Assembly (NCBI GenBank): GCA_902363825.1
Contig: CABJBK010000013.1
Coordinates: 1 to 64,000 of the forward strand
Length of the DNA: 64,000 nt
Direction: 5' to 3'
Source of the DNA: Lachnospiraceae bacterium
Lineage (GTDB): Bacteria > Bacillota > Clostridia > Lachnospirales > Lachnospiraceae
Made by a program: the position numbers and the translations under genes. The notes under the pieces are model-generated. The model did not search any database, was not told where the DNA came from, and saw only the letters and a list, made by a program, of their open reading frames with translations. Numbering within the stretch: position 1 is the first letter of the stretch; every line of letters starts with the position of its first letter. Positions 1-10,462 of this stretch are shown one piece after another.

Positions 1-40
1 CTGCTTTTTGTGGGCTGTCTTTTCTTCTTGCCATAAAAAT

Positions 41-84
41 AACCTCCAAACTGAGTAATTTTATCTTACATCAGTTTGGAGGTT
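41..84 (-). terminator. Intrinsic terminator after the glycosyltransferase gene
   Basis: A perfect 14-bp inverted repeat (arms 41-54 and 71-84, AACCTCCAAACTGA and its complement) surrounds a 16-nt loop. Read on the minus strand it is followed by ATTTTTAT. The arms overlap the last codons and stop codon of the glycosyltransferase gene. The shape fits a rho-independent terminator, but such a long perfect stem at a gene end could also be an element end. Confidence 0.65.
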
Positions 85-855
85 TACACAAACTTTGGGA
101 TACTCCCATTCAACTTTATAACCATCGTCAAGATAATTTTTTGCCCACTTTTTCATAAATAATGCTCTTGTGTCATCTTCGGCTGCAGTTCGAGTTGTAC
201 CAGAAACTTTGCCACGATGGTATACGATAGCATCAGATGAATAGACACATTTATATCCCTGTTGTGTAATTTTATATGTAAGATCAAGATCACAAAAACC
301 ATTGTAAAATTGTTCATCATATCCATCTACTTTATAAAATATATTTTTAGGTATTAATATGCACCCTGACGATGCCATATTAAATTCGTAAATGCCATGT
401 TTGAGTTTGTCAGGCAAAACACCATCGCGAAATGGTTTGATTACCTCCATTCCTTTATTCATTGCTAATCCCCAATGAACAATTTTTTTTTGGTTTAAAT
501 TTAAAATAGTAGTTGAAACAGCTCCACAATTTTCAACACTATAATAAGCATCTAATAGTTGTCCCATCCAATCGGGCGAAACCAAGATATCACTATCCAT
601 GAAAATAAGTAGTTCCCCTTTGGAATGTTTAACACCATAGTTACAAGCCGCTGCATAGCCTCCGTTTTGAGGCATGGTTACAATTTGAATTTTATTATCT
701 TGAGATATACACAACATATCTTTTGTTAAAGGAATACTGGGATTATCGTTGACAATAATAATTTCGATATCACTTAAATTTTGCTCAAATAATAATGCTA
801 AATTTGACTTTAGAATGTTTAATCCTGCATAATATGTAATTATAATTGAAACCAT
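61..855 (-). CDS. Family 2 glycosyltransferase
   Basis: 264-residue GT-A fold glycosyltransferase. The N-terminus (VSIIITYYAGLNIL) is the nucleotide-binding beta strand of GT2 enzymes; an FMDSDILVSPDWM segment near residue 90 supplies the DxD-type metal/nucleotide-sugar motif, and a later GYDEQFYNGFCDLDLTYK segment matches the acceptor-side ED-like motif of rhamnosyl/galactosyl GT2 proteins. No membrane segment is seen, so it is probably cytoplasmic or peripheral, acting in polysaccharide or glycoprotein (possibly flagellin) decoration; donor and acceptor are unknown. A strong AGGAGG lies 7 nt before the ATG. The gene is visibly more AT-rich than the ATP synthase operon nearby, suggesting horizontal transfer. 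Confidence 0.85.
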   Translation of the reverse strand: MVSIIITYYAGLNILKSNLALLFEQNLSDIEIIIVNDNPSIPLTKDMLCISQDNKIQIVTMPQNGGYAAACNYGVKHSKGELLIFMDSDILVSPDWMGQLLDAYYSVENCGAVSTTILNLNQKKIVHWGLAMNKGMEVIKPFRDGVLPDKLKHGIYEFNMASSGCILIPKNIFYKVDGYDEQFYNGFCDLDLTYKITQQGYKCVYSSDAIVYHRGKVSGTTRTAAEDDTRALFMKKWAKNYLDDGYKVEWEYPKVCVNLQTDVR

Positions 856-911
856 AATGTCCTCCTGAATAAAAAATTAAATTTTTAACGGATAATATCT
901 GATTATCCATC

Positions 912-944
912 AAAAAACACCCCCGCAGCATTTCGCAAGGGGTG
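912..944 (-). terminator. Terminator after the tyrosine recombinase gene
   Basis: On the minus strand a CACCCC...GGGGTG stem (918-923 with 939-944) with a small inner GC pair is followed by six T (912-917), just beyond the recombinase stop codon. A good rho-independent terminator. A second short hairpin, GGATAAT/ATTATCC, lies at 890-908. Confidence 0.7.
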
Positions 945-962
945 CCTTGTCCAAAGTCTAAA

Positions 963-1883
963 TCATATTCTGAAATTTTTCCTTGGATGTTTCGCCACAA
1001 GGATATCCCGCTGTTTCGCAATGGCAACATGCGTATATATCTCGGTTATATGGATGGAACTGTGCCCGAGCATTTCCTGGATATAACGGATGTCTACATC
1101 GGCTTCAAGCAGGCTGGTGGCGAACGTATGACGAAACATATGCGGAGTGATGTGCATATCAATACCAGCAAGCTCGGCATATTTTTTGATCATTCTGCGG
1201 ACAGACTGATCGGAAAGCACTTTCCCATTTGAATTAGCGAAAAAATGACCACAGTGTTCAATCTCCAACTGAAAATCAGACTGATATTTTTTCAGTGTGC
1301 AGAGTACCGATTCGTTTCCAATCTGGATGCGGCGTTCTTTGCTGCCTTTGCCATAGATGAGAATGATTCCGTCAAACAGGTTTACGTCTTTGGCATGCAG
1401 CGTGCAAAGTTCGGATATTCGCATGCCACTTGCAAACAACAGCTCGACCACAGCGGCATCGCGCAGAGAACATCTTTTTTGATGAGTGGTCTTGGCATTT
1501 TTTTGACAGGTGTAAATGGTGGTCAGCAAAGTTTCAACCGTATGTAGGGGAATGGTTCTTGGCAGTCTTACAGGTTCGCGGAAGTGGATTTCTATACGAG
1601 TGAACGGGTTCTTTTCAATCAGATCTTTATATTCCAGAAAATGAAAGAAGGCTTTTAAGGAAGCAATTTTTCGTTTTACAGTTTTCGGCTGGTATTTATG
1701 ATGCAGCGCGGCAATATGCTTTTCAATTACAGCAGAATCGATCTCTGTATTTTTGTGGACAGAGATTTGTTCAGAAAACTGTCTTAAATCAATGCGATAA
1801 GCTTTTAGAGTCTTTTCATCCAGGCGTTTTTGCGTTTTACAGTAATTTAGATAGTCATTGATAGATGTTTGTAATTCGTTCAT
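963..1883 (-). CDS. Xer-like tyrosine recombinase
   Basis: 306 residues, the usual XerC/XerD length. The N-terminal half is a SAM-like core-binding domain (DYLNYCKTQKRLDEKTLKAY...). The catalytic half shows the full set for the family: Arg in MRISELC, Lys in YGKGSKERRIQIG, HxxR in HMFRHTFAT, the GHSSIHIT segment and the nucleophile Tyr in EIYTHV. It could be a dimer-resolution Xer or a solitary integrase/invertase of a mobile island; the adjacent AT-rich glycosyltransferase makes the second idea reasonable, but no att sites were identified. RBS AAAGGAGAAAC precedes the ATG. It is divergent from the ATP synthase operon. Confidence 0.85.
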   Translation of the reverse strand: MNELQTSINDYLNYCKTQKRLDEKTLKAYRIDLRQFSEQISVHKNTEIDSAVIEKHIAALHHKYQPKTVKRKIASLKAFFHFLEYKDLIEKNPFTRIEIHFREPVRLPRTIPLHTVETLLTTIYTCQKNAKTTHQKRCSLRDAAVVELLFASGMRISELCTLHAKDVNLFDGIILIYGKGSKERRIQIGNESVLCTLKKYQSDFQLEIEHCGHFFANSNGKVLSDQSVRRMIKKYAELAGIDMHITPHMFRHTFATSLLEADVDIRYIQEMLGHSSIHITEIYTHVAIAKQRDILVAKHPRKNFRI

Positions 1884-1983
1884 TATGTTTCTCCTTTATC
1901 ATTTGTTTGTCTGTTAGAGTATAGCGTAGATGGCGGACGATATCGTAACACAAGAAAGAAAATATAGTATCGGCAAAATAAAA

Positions 1984-2011
1984 TCGTCTTATTTCCCATT
2001 TCATGTATAAT
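1984..2011 (+). promoter_or_regulatory. Candidate promoter of the ATP synthase operon
   Basis: A consensus -10 TATAAT (2006-2011) preceded directly by TG lies 54 bp before atpI. The -35 candidate TCGTCT, 16 bp upstream, matches poorly, so the -10 is convincing and the -35 is not. Confidence 0.4.
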
Positions 2012-2065
2012 TTCCATTCCAACAGCGCAAAAATATAGTAAATTCAAAAAACGAGGAAAAATCAT

Positions 2066-2491
2066 ATGTTTAAGAAATTAAATGATGCGCTGCCCGGTCT
2101 CGTTCGCGGCATTCTGCTTTATGGAGCGGTTGTCTGGGCAGTCGGAGTCTGGTTTGTAAATGATGGGATATCCTTTACAGTGGGACTTCTCATCGGACTT
2201 GCGCTGGCGGTCGGGATGGCGGTCCATATGGCGTGGGTGCTACGGGATGTCGTGGATTTTATGGACGCGAGAAGGGCAGGCGGGCGCATTATCGCAAAAT
2301 CGATCCTGCGCTATGTGGTGGTGATCGGCGTGTTTGTGTGGATGTATGTTTCCGGTATTGGAAATCTGGTTGCAGCGTTTATCGGTCTGCTCGGCTTAAA
2401 AGTTTCTGCCTATTTAGAACCGGTCATGTGGCGGGTTACCGGGCATGCAGCAGTGCAGCAGAATATGGGAGGTGAGCCGTTTGACAGGTGA
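2066..2491 (+). CDS. atpI: ATP synthase protein I-like membrane protein
   Basis: 141 residues with about four hydrophobic helices (near residues 10-30, 35-58, 85-105 and 105-125). Position as first gene of the F1Fo operon and topology identify it as an AtpI-type protein; in other bacteria AtpI helps assemble the c-ring and may assist ion loading. Sequence conservation in this family is weak, so the call relies mostly on context. The RBS is GAGGA upstream of the ATG. Its 3' end overlaps the probable TTG start of atpB, implying translational coupling. Confidence 0.8.
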   Translation: MFKKLNDALPGLVRGILLYGAVVWAVGVWFVNDGISFTVGLLIGLALAVGMAVHMAWVLRDVVDFMDARRAGGRIIAKSILRYVVVIGVFVWMYVSGIGNLVAAFIGLLGLKVSAYLEPVMWRVTGHAAVQQNMGGEPFDR

Positions 2492-3194
2492 TGTCGATTT
2501 TATGATACATGGGATCTTTTCCTATGAACTGTTTGGACATACCGTCTGGATCACAACTTCTCATGTGTGCATTTTCATCGTTATGTTGTCACTTCTGATC
2601 TTTGCGATCGTGGCGAACCGAAGCCTTGCGCATGGGGAAAATGTGCCGACAGGATTTCAGAACGTGGTGGAACTTGTCGTGGAAAAGCTCGACGGCATGG
2701 TGGAAGGCACAATGGGAAAAGAGGTTGGAGCAGGATTCGCGAACTATATTGGCACGGTTTTTCTGTTTGTCCTTTTGAGCAACATTGCGGGACTGTTTGG
2801 ATTAAGGCCGCCAACCGCGGATTATGGAACGACGCTTGCGCTTGCGCTCATCACGTTTTTTTTGATCCACATTACAAAAATAAAGAACCGGAGCGCCGGA
2901 TTTATCTGGAGAGAACTTTGTTCCCCGCTGCCACCGTGGCTGCCACTCTGGGTTCCGATCAATGTGATCAGTATGGCAGCCGTACCGATCTCGCTGTCGC
3001 TTCGTCTGTTTGCAAATGTGTTGTCGGGAACGGTCATGCTGGCGTTAGTCTACGGGCTGCTTGGCAGGCTGGCATTTATCTGGCCGGCGGCGCTTCATAT
3101 CTATTTTGATCTGTTTTCGGGTGCGATCCAGACCTATGTATTCTGCATGCTGACGATGACTTATATCGGACAGAATTACGAAGCGGAATCTTAG
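2481..3194 (+). CDS. atpB: F-type ATP synthase subunit a
   Basis: Membrane stator subunit providing the ion half-channels next to the c-ring. The essential arginine lies in SLSLRLFANVLSG (about Arg175 from the chosen start), followed by the C-terminal helix FSGAIQTYVFCMLTMTYIG typical of subunit a. The start chosen is TTG 2481: GGAGGTGA at 2468-2475 has proper spacing to it, and it overlaps the end of atpI. An in-frame ATG at 2502 is the alternative; an ATG at 2445 would lie before the ribosome binding site and is unlikely. Length about 237 residues, normal for the family. Confidence 0.93.
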   Translation: MTGDVDFMIHGIFSYELFGHTVWITTSHVCIFIVMLSLLIFAIVANRSLAHGENVPTGFQNVVELVVEKLDGMVEGTMGKEVGAGFANYIGTVFLFVLLSNIAGLFGLRPPTADYGTTLALALITFFLIHITKIKNRSAGFIWRELCSPLPPWLPLWVPINVISMAAVPISLSLRLFANVLSGTVMLALVYGLLGRLAFIWPAALHIYFDLFSGAIQTYVFCMLTMTYIGQNYEAES

Positions 3195-3245
3195 CGGAGT
3201 CTGGAAATCGGACAAAAAGAGTCAATGAAACGATTAAGAAAATAA

Positions 3246-3521
<276 letters not shown>

Positions 3522-3569
3522 GAAAGCGAGCGATCACAAGCAGTAAAGGAAAGGAGATCGGTTGTTGCG

Positions 3570-4085
3570 ATGACAAGATTATTTGAACTGGATTTTCAGC
3601 TGCTCCACGATACGGTACTTCTTGCGATTTCCGTATTTTTCCTGTGTGTGGCGCTGTCCTATCTGCTGTTTGAGCCTGCGCGGAAACTTCTGCGGGAACG
3701 CACGGAGCACATCGGAGATGAGCTTCGCATGGCAAAAAAGGAAAAAAAGCAGGGAGAGAAATACCGCGCATCCTACGAGAAACACTTACAGGAGGCGGAT
3801 AAAGAAGTGGAGCGTCTGTTAAGTGAGGCAAGAAGTAAGGCGGAAAAACAGGAAGAAAAGATGATAAATGAAGCAAAAGCGGAGAGGCAGCGGATACTGG
3901 CACGCGCAAAGGAGGAAGCCGGGCTGGAACGGGCGCGTGTGGCAGATGAGATGAAACGGGAAATGGTCGCAGTTGCCGCCATGATGGCTGCAAAAGTGGC
4001 TGCGGCATCGGTGACGCCGGAGGTTCAAAATAAGCTGGTGGAGGAAACACTGCGCGAAATGGGTGAGCGGACATGGCGAAGCTAG
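3570..4085 (+). CDS. atpF: F-type ATP synthase subunit b
   Basis: 171-residue peripheral stalk subunit. One N-terminal membrane helix (about residues 14-36) is followed by a long charged helix rich in Glu, Lys, Arg and Ala (about 40-150) that forms the dimeric right-handed coiled coil of the stator and ends in the region that docks on delta. AAAGGAGATC precedes the ATG. The 3' end overlaps atpH by 13 bp. Confidence 0.93.
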   Translation: MTRLFELDFQLLHDTVLLAISVFFLCVALSYLLFEPARKLLRERTEHIGDELRMAKKEKKQGEKYRASYEKHLQEADKEVERLLSEARSKAEKQEEKMINEAKAERQRILARAKEEAGLERARVADEMKREMVAVAAMMAAKVAAASVTPEVQNKLVEETLREMGERTWRS

Positions 4086-4639
4086 TAGAAGAAAGATATG
4101 CACAGGCGCTGTTTTTAGCGGCACGCGAGAGTGGACAGATCGATGCGTATCAAAAAGAAGTGGAAGCCCTTTTGAACATCTTTGAGGAAGAAAAAGAACT
4201 GATGCAGTTCCTGCTGCATCCGGGTGTGGAAAAGGAAGAAAAAAAAGCGGTGCTTACCAAAGTTTTTTCGGGGCGCATCGCGGATGACATGCTTTGCTTT
4301 TTAGAGCTTGTTGCGGAAAAAGGGCATTGGAGTGAGATTGAAAGGATCTTAAAAGAGTTTCTGGACAAGGTGAAGGAATTTGAAAAGATCGGTGTGGTGT
4401 ATGTGCAGACGGCGGCTGAGCTGGACGAAGAACAGCGCGCAGCATTAAAAAAGCGGATCCTCGAAACGACAGATTACAGGTCAGTGGAACTGCATGTCAC
4501 GGTGGATCCGGATCTGATCGGAGGGATCATAGTGCGCATCAAAGACCGTATCTGTGACGGCAGTCTCCGGACAAGACTTGAGACGCTTAGCAGGGAATTA
4601 TCGAAAATACAGTGGAAAGCAGGTGAGAACGCTTCGTGA
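4073..4639 (+). CDS. atpH: F-type ATP synthase subunit delta
   Basis: 188 residues, slightly above the family norm. The N-terminal helical bundle ([18 protein letters not shown]) binds the top of the F1 alpha subunit, and the C-terminal part has the signature [20 protein letters not shown] that contacts subunit b. It starts inside the end of atpF and its stop codon overlaps the GTG start of atpA, so the three are translationally coupled. Confidence 0.94.
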   Translation: MAKLVEERYAQALFLAARESGQIDAYQKEVEALLNIFEEEKELMQFLLHPGVEKEEKKAVLTKVFSGRIADDMLCFLELVAEKGHWSEIERILKEFLDKVKEFEKIGVVYVQTAAELDEEQRAALKKRILETTDYRSVELHVTVDPDLIGGIIVRIKDRICDGSLRTRLETLSRELSKIQWKAGENAS

Positions 4640-6162
4640 ATTTGAAACCGGAAGAAATAAGCTCCGTGATCCGGGAGCAGATGAAAAAATATGATGTGCA
4701 GCTGGAAGTGAAAGAGGCGGGCACCATCATTCAGGTGGCAGACGGAATAGCCCGCATTTACGGACTTTCCGGTGCCATGCAGGGAGAACTTCTGGCGTTT
4801 CCGGGAGAGGTCTACGGAATGGTGCTAAACCTTGAGGAGGACAATGTCGGTGCGGTTTTACTCGGCGATGCAAAAAATATCAACGAGGGCGATACCGTAA
4901 AGGCGACCGGTCGTGTGGCGGAGGTTCCGGTGGGAGACGCGCTGCTCGGCCGTGTGGTGAATGCGCTCGGACAGCCGATCGATGACAGGGGACCGGTGGC
5001 GGCAAAGCGCTACCGACCGATCGAGCGGGTGGCATCCGGTGTTATTGCGAGAAAGTCTGTGGACACACCGCTTCAGACCGGGATCAAGGCGATCGACGCG
5101 ATGGTGCCGATCGGACGTGGACAGCGTGAGCTGATCATTGGAGACCGCCAGACCGGAAAGACAGCGATCGCGCTGGATACGATCATAAACCAGAGAGGAC
5201 AGGGTGTAAAATGCATTTATGTGGCGATCGGGCAGAAGGCATCGACGGTCGCATCGATCGTAAGGATCTTAGAAAACCACGGAGCGATGGAATATACCAC
5301 GGTGGTCGCATCGACGGCGAGCGAACTTGCGCCGCTTCAGTATATTGCGCCGTATGCGGGATGCGCGATCGGCGAAGAGTGGATGGAAAACGGTGAGGAT
5401 GTGCTGATCGTCTATGATGATTTGAGCAAACATGCAGCGGCATACCGTACACTTTCGCTGCTACTCAAAAGACCGCCGGGGCGTGAAGCGTATCCGGGAG
5501 ATGTCTTTTATCTGCATTCGAGACTTTTGGAGCGCGCGGCAAGGCTTTCCGATCCGCTTGGCGGCGGTTCGCTCACGGCACTGCCGATCATAGAGACGCA
5601 GGCGGGAGATGTATCCGCCTATATTCCGACCAACGTCATTTCCATCACGGATGGTCAGATCTATCTGGAAACGGAATTATTCAACGCAGGTATCCGTCCG
5701 GCGATCAATGCGGGGCTGTCGGTTTCCCGTGTCGGTGGTTCCGCACAGATCAAAGCGATGAAAAAGATTGCGGCGCCGATCCGTGTGGAACTTGCGCAGT
5801 ACCGGGAGCTTGCATCCTTTGCGCAGTTCGCGAGTGAGCTTGACGCGGCGACCAAAGAAAAACTGGCGCAGGGAGAGCGCATCCGCGAGGTGTTGAAACA
5901 GCCGCAGTATCAGCCGATGCCGGTGGAAAAGCAGATCGTGATCCTGTATGCGGCGACAAAAAAATATCTGTTAGAGATACCGGTGCATGAGATCTTACCA
6001 TTTGAGGAAGCCCTGTTGGCGGAGATCGATACAAACGCGCCGGAAATTTTAAGCGCGATCCGCGAGAAAAAGCAGCTGGATGAAGAGACGGAGAAAAAGC
6101 TGGTCGAAAGGATCTTAGTGTGCAGGGCAGCTTTTCAGGAAAGGGACGGTAAAAACAGATGA
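4636..6162 (+). CDS. atpA: F-type ATP synthase subunit alpha
   Basis: 508-residue non-catalytic nucleotide-binding subunit of F1. N-terminal beta barrel, central nucleotide-binding domain with Walker A GDRQTGKT (about 169-176), the alpha-type [12 protein letters not shown] segment and a C-terminal helical domain. Translation starts at GTG 4636, overlapping the atpH stop, with AGGTGAG 9 nt upstream. The stop codon overlaps the ATG of atpG. Length and order are standard. Confidence 0.96.
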   Translation: MNLKPEEISSVIREQMKKYDVQLEVKEAGTIIQVADGIARIYGLSGAMQGELLAFPGEVYGMVLNLEEDNVGAVLLGDAKNINEGDTVKATGRVAEVPVGDALLGRVVNALGQPIDDRGPVAAKRYRPIERVASGVIARKSVDTPLQTGIKAIDAMVPIGRGQRELIIGDRQTGKTAIALDTIINQRGQGVKCIYVAIGQKASTVASIVRILENHGAMEYTTVVASTASELAPLQYIAPYAGCAIGEEWMENGEDVLIVYDDLSKHAAAYRTLSLLLKRPPGREAYPGDVFYLHSRLLERAARLSDPLGGGSLTALPIIETQAGDVSAYIPTNVISITDGQIYLETELFNAGIRPAINAGLSVSRVGGSAQIKAMKKIAAPIRVELAQYRELASFAQFASELDAATKEKLAQGERIREVLKQPQYQPMPVEKQIVILYAATKKYLLEIPVHEILPFEEALLAEIDTNAPEILSAIREKKQLDEETEKKLVERILVCRAAFQERDGKNR

Positions 6163-7043
6163 CATCCATGCGCGATATCAAACGGAGAAAGGGCAGTATC
6201 GAGAGCACAAAACAGATCACAAAGGCGATGAAGCTGGTTTCAACGGTGAAGCTGCAAAAGACCAAGGAGCGTGCGGAGGAGGCAAATCCCTATTTTTCCT
6301 GTATGTATCAGACCGTGAAAGCGATGCTCGCGCGGTCGGCGCAGATCGATCACCCATATCTGACGGGAAGAGGAGGAGTAAGTATCCCAGAGTCCGCAGA
6401 TGGAAGGAAAAACAAAACGGGGATCATTCTTATCACGGCAAACCGTGGGCTTGCGGGCGGCTACAATGCGAATCTGGTTCGCATGGTCACCGGCGATACC
6501 GGAAAAAAGGATGAAGTTTTGCTTTATACCATTGGAACCAAAGGGCGGGATGCATTAGAGCACTTTGGCTATCCGGTGCGCCATGATGCATCTGAGATGT
6601 TTGACGCGCCGGCGTATACCGATGCTGCAGAGTTTTGCAAACACGTCCTTGGCGATTTTACATCCGGCGAGATCGCAGGGATCGATCTTGTATACACACA
6701 TTTTAAAAATACAGTGGTGCAGGAACCGGTGCGGATGCGCCTGCTTCCGGTGGACTGCGGGCAGGCTGAAGCGGATGACGTAACGCCTATGAATTATGAG
6801 CCGGATGAGGAAGAAGTAATAGAAAAGATCATTCCGCTTTATCTAAGCAGCCTGATCTATGGTGCGCTCATGGACGCGGCGGCGAGTGAAAATGCCGCGC
6901 GGATGCAGGCAATGGAGGCGGCGACCGGAAATGCGGAGGAGATGATTGAGGATCTGACGCTGCAGTTTAACCGCGCGCGCCAGAGCTCCATTACGCAGGA
7001 GCTGACCGAGATCATCGCAGGAGCACAGGAAAGTCTGGAATAG
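6159..7043 (+). CDS. atpG: F-type ATP synthase subunit gamma
   Basis: 294-residue central rotor shaft. The N-terminal helix begins [20 protein letters not shown] and the C-terminal helix carries the conserved [19 protein letters not shown]...LTEI pattern; together they form the coiled-coil axle. The middle domain ([13 protein letters not shown]) is the Rossmann-like part. ATGA overlap with atpA; 19-bp gap to atpD. Confidence 0.96.
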   Translation: MTSMRDIKRRKGSIESTKQITKAMKLVSTVKLQKTKERAEEANPYFSCMYQTVKAMLARSAQIDHPYLTGRGGVSIPESADGRKNKTGIILITANRGLAGGYNANLVRMVTGDTGKKDEVLLYTIGTKGRDALEHFGYPVRHDASEMFDAPAYTDAAEFCKHVLGDFTSGEIAGIDLVYTHFKNTVVQEPVRMRLLPVDCGQAEADDVTPMNYEPDEEEVIEKIIPLYLSSLIYGALMDAAASENAARMQAMEAATGNAEEMIEDLTLQFNRARQSSITQELTEIIAGAQESLE

Positions 7044-7056
7044 AAATAAGGAGTAA

Positions 7057-8460
<1,404 letters not shown>

Positions 8461-8464
8461 TCGT

Positions 8465-8740
8465 ATGGCAGAGAAAGACAGTTGTTTTCATGCGTGGATC
8501 GTCACACCGGACGGCGTGTTTTATGATGGAGAGGTGACTTTTTTGGAGCTTCCGACCATAAGCGGGCGGATCGGTGTTTACCGGGAGCACATTCCGCTCA
8601 CGACCGTGCTTGATCCCGGGCGCGTAGAAGTCGCCGGACAGGGAGAAAAGAAAGCTGCATCGGTCGGAAACGGATTTGCCACGATCTTAAAAGACCGTGT
8701 GACGGTGCTGACGGAGCGTGCGGAGTGGGAGAACGATTAA
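8465..8740 (+). CDS. atpC: F-type ATP synthase subunit epsilon, short form without C-terminal helices
   Basis: 91 residues containing the whole N-terminal beta-sandwich (FHAWIVTPDGVFYDGEVTFL, GRIGVYREHIPL, NGFATILKDRVTVLTE) that binds gamma and the c-ring. The usual epsilon is about 130-140 residues; the C-terminal helical hairpin that inhibits ATP hydrolysis and binds ATP is absent. The stop codon overlaps the convergent downstream gene by 4 bp, so no helix-coding remnant can be hidden behind a frameshift. The start is ATG 8465 with GAGGAG upstream; an earlier in-frame ATG lies inside atpD. Confidence 0.9.
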   Translation: MAEKDSCFHAWIVTPDGVFYDGEVTFLELPTISGRIGVYREHIPLTTVLDPGRVEVAGQGEKKAASVGNGFATILKDRVTVLTERAEWEND

Positions 8741-10458
8741 CTGAGTTCCTCCAGACCGTAGAGCGCGGCGCCGAGTGCGCCAACGATTTCCGGTTCTTCA
8801 TAAATATGAAGTTTTTCGCCGAGCTGCTCCTCTAAAACGGCGACAACCCCCGGATTTTTAGCTACGCCGCCGGTCATCATATAGGCGGGATTCAAACCGA
8901 CTCTTTTTAAGAGAGACATGGCTTTCCCGGCAATGGCTTTGTGGATGCCGTGTGCAATGTCAGCGATCTCCTTATTCTGCGCGATCAGCGAAATGACTTC
9001 GGATTCGGCAAATACGCTGCACATGCTGCTGATCTCAATTTCCTCTTTGGACTGCAGGGAAACAGGTCCCAGTTCGTCGAGGCTGATCTCCAGGGAGCGC
9101 GCCATCATTTCGAGGAAGCGTCCGGTTCCGGCAGCGCACTTATCGTTCATGACAAAGTCGGCAACTTCCCCGTTTTCGTTCAGACGGATCGCCTTGCTGT
9201 CCTGACCGCCGATGTCCAAGATCGTGCGGACATCCGGAAACAGCAGATGTGCGCCCTTTCCGTGGCAGCTGATCTCGGTGACAGTCTTATCCGCGAACGG
9301 GATGCTGACACGGCCATATCCGGTGGATACGATCAGGGAAATATCATCTCTCGTGAGCCCTGCTTTCTTTAATACGTCAGCCAGCGCGGCATCTGCGCTC
9401 TGGGAAGATTTTGCGCCGGTGCGGACGATAGAAAATGCCCGGATCTTTTGATTCTCATCTAAAATCACAGCGTTTGTTGAAGTAGAACCGCTGTCAATGC
9501 CTAATGTATACAAAGTATCACCCTTTCTTTTGGAGATTATTTTCTTTCCGGTCAGCGACAGACCTTTCTTCACTTGAAGTTCTTCGATAAATGCTTCCAC
9601 ACGCGTGCGCACCTGTCCGGCACACTGTTTGGTGGAATCCGTTTCAATTAACAGGATCGGAACATCCAGATGTTCCTTAAAATCCGCATATTCATAAGAA
9701 TAAGAATCGCAGAATTTTACCGTGTGGTATAAAATGCCGTCAAGCCGGTCGGTAAAGCCATCTACCAGATTCTGCCTTGAAGCTGCCTTTAACATGCGCA
9801 TACACGGGATCTGGTTGAGCAGCGCCGCTGCATAGGAGGTGAGCGGTGCTTCCTTTGATACGGAAAAATTTCGCCCCAGTCCGGTGCAGGTCAAGTCAAA
9901 CAGGACATTTACGCCGTGGTCCGTTAAAAGCTGACGGATCTCATTGTTGCAGCGCGCACCCATGATGCCGATGTTTAGGGCAGAAGCTTTTGCATCGGAG
10001 ATCTTTTTTGACGGACAGGCGTTCTCTTTCGTTTTTTTGGCTTTTTCCAGTGCTGCATTGTTCTGCATCATGGAAACAAAGCGGGTTTCGTCAAAGGTTT
10101 TCCCGGAAAATGCTTCATAGGAGGAGATCATTTCCCGCAGCTGTCTTTCATAGAGTGTCACGGCGAAATCATTGACCTTGCGTGGAATATCCAGTAAAAA
10201 GAAAAACTTGTCCGGGAACTGGCTCTTTAAGGTATCGTAAAGGCGGCGGATGCTGTCGCAGCAGGTCGTTAAGATCACACCCTCGTAGTCATTTTCCATG
10301 ACATCTTCGAGCACGGCTTTGGTGTAAGAGCAGATATTCGCATGCATCAGCGTGTCCGCATGGTTAAAATCCGTGACAGACGGTTCGAGCCGCTTGATAT
10401 CGGTATCCATGGCGGTAAACAGCTCCATGGGAGTATATTTACATACATAACCCAGCAT
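8737..10458 (-). CDS. 2-hydroxyacyl-CoA dehydratase-like subunit fused to ATP-dependent activase
   Basis: 573-residue fusion. Residues about 1-300 resemble the D component of 2-hydroxyacyl-CoA dehydratases (HgdB/FldC type), with cysteines in MLGYVCKYTP, ANICSYTK, TTCCDSIRR and STKQCAGQ that could hold a [4Fe-4S] or double-cubane cluster. Residues about 317-573 are a BcrAD/BadFG/HgdC-type activase of the ASKHA fold: GIDSGSTSTNAVIL, DIGGQDSKAI, and the cluster cysteines in NDKCAAGTGRF and SSMCSVFAESE. Such activases use ATP to push one electron into the dehydratase. It lies 4 bp after the partner gene, so they form an operon. The substrate is unknown: no CoA-transferase or acyl-CoA dehydrogenase is adjacent. 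A double-cubane reductase role is another possibility. Confidence 0.88.
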   Translation of the reverse strand: MLGYVCKYTPMELFTAMDTDIKRLEPSVTDFNHADTLMHANICSYTKAVLEDVMENDYEGVILTTCCDSIRRLYDTLKSQFPDKFFFLLDIPRKVNDFAVTLYERQLREMISSYEAFSGKTFDETRFVSMMQNNAALEKAKKTKENACPSKKISDAKASALNIGIMGARCNNEIRQLLTDHGVNVLFDLTCTGLGRNFSVSKEAPLTSYAAALLNQIPCMRMLKAASRQNLVDGFTDRLDGILYHTVKFCDSYSYEYADFKEHLDVPILLIETDSTKQCAGQVRTRVEAFIEELQVKKGLSLTGKKIISKRKGDTLYTLGIDSGSTSTNAVILDENQKIRAFSIVRTGAKSSQSADAALADVLKKAGLTRDDISLIVSTGYGRVSIPFADKTVTEISCHGKGAHLLFPDVRTILDIGGQDSKAIRLNENGEVADFVMNDKCAAGTGRFLEMMARSLEISLDELGPVSLQSKEEIEISSMCSVFAESEVISLIAQNKEIADIAHGIHKAIAGKAMSLLKRVGLNPAYMMTGGVAKNPGVVAVLEEQLGEKLHIYEEPEIVGALGAALYGLEELS

Positions 10459-10462
10459 AAAT

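Noticed and set aside
963..1883. This recombinase as integrase of the ICE at 59.7 kb
   Set aside because: It is 58 kb away with a long stretch of housekeeping genes between; ICE integrases sit at an element end.
1883..2065. 60-codon minus-strand gene before the recombinase
   Set aside because: No ribosome binding site, runs through the ATP operon promoter region, low-complexity translation.
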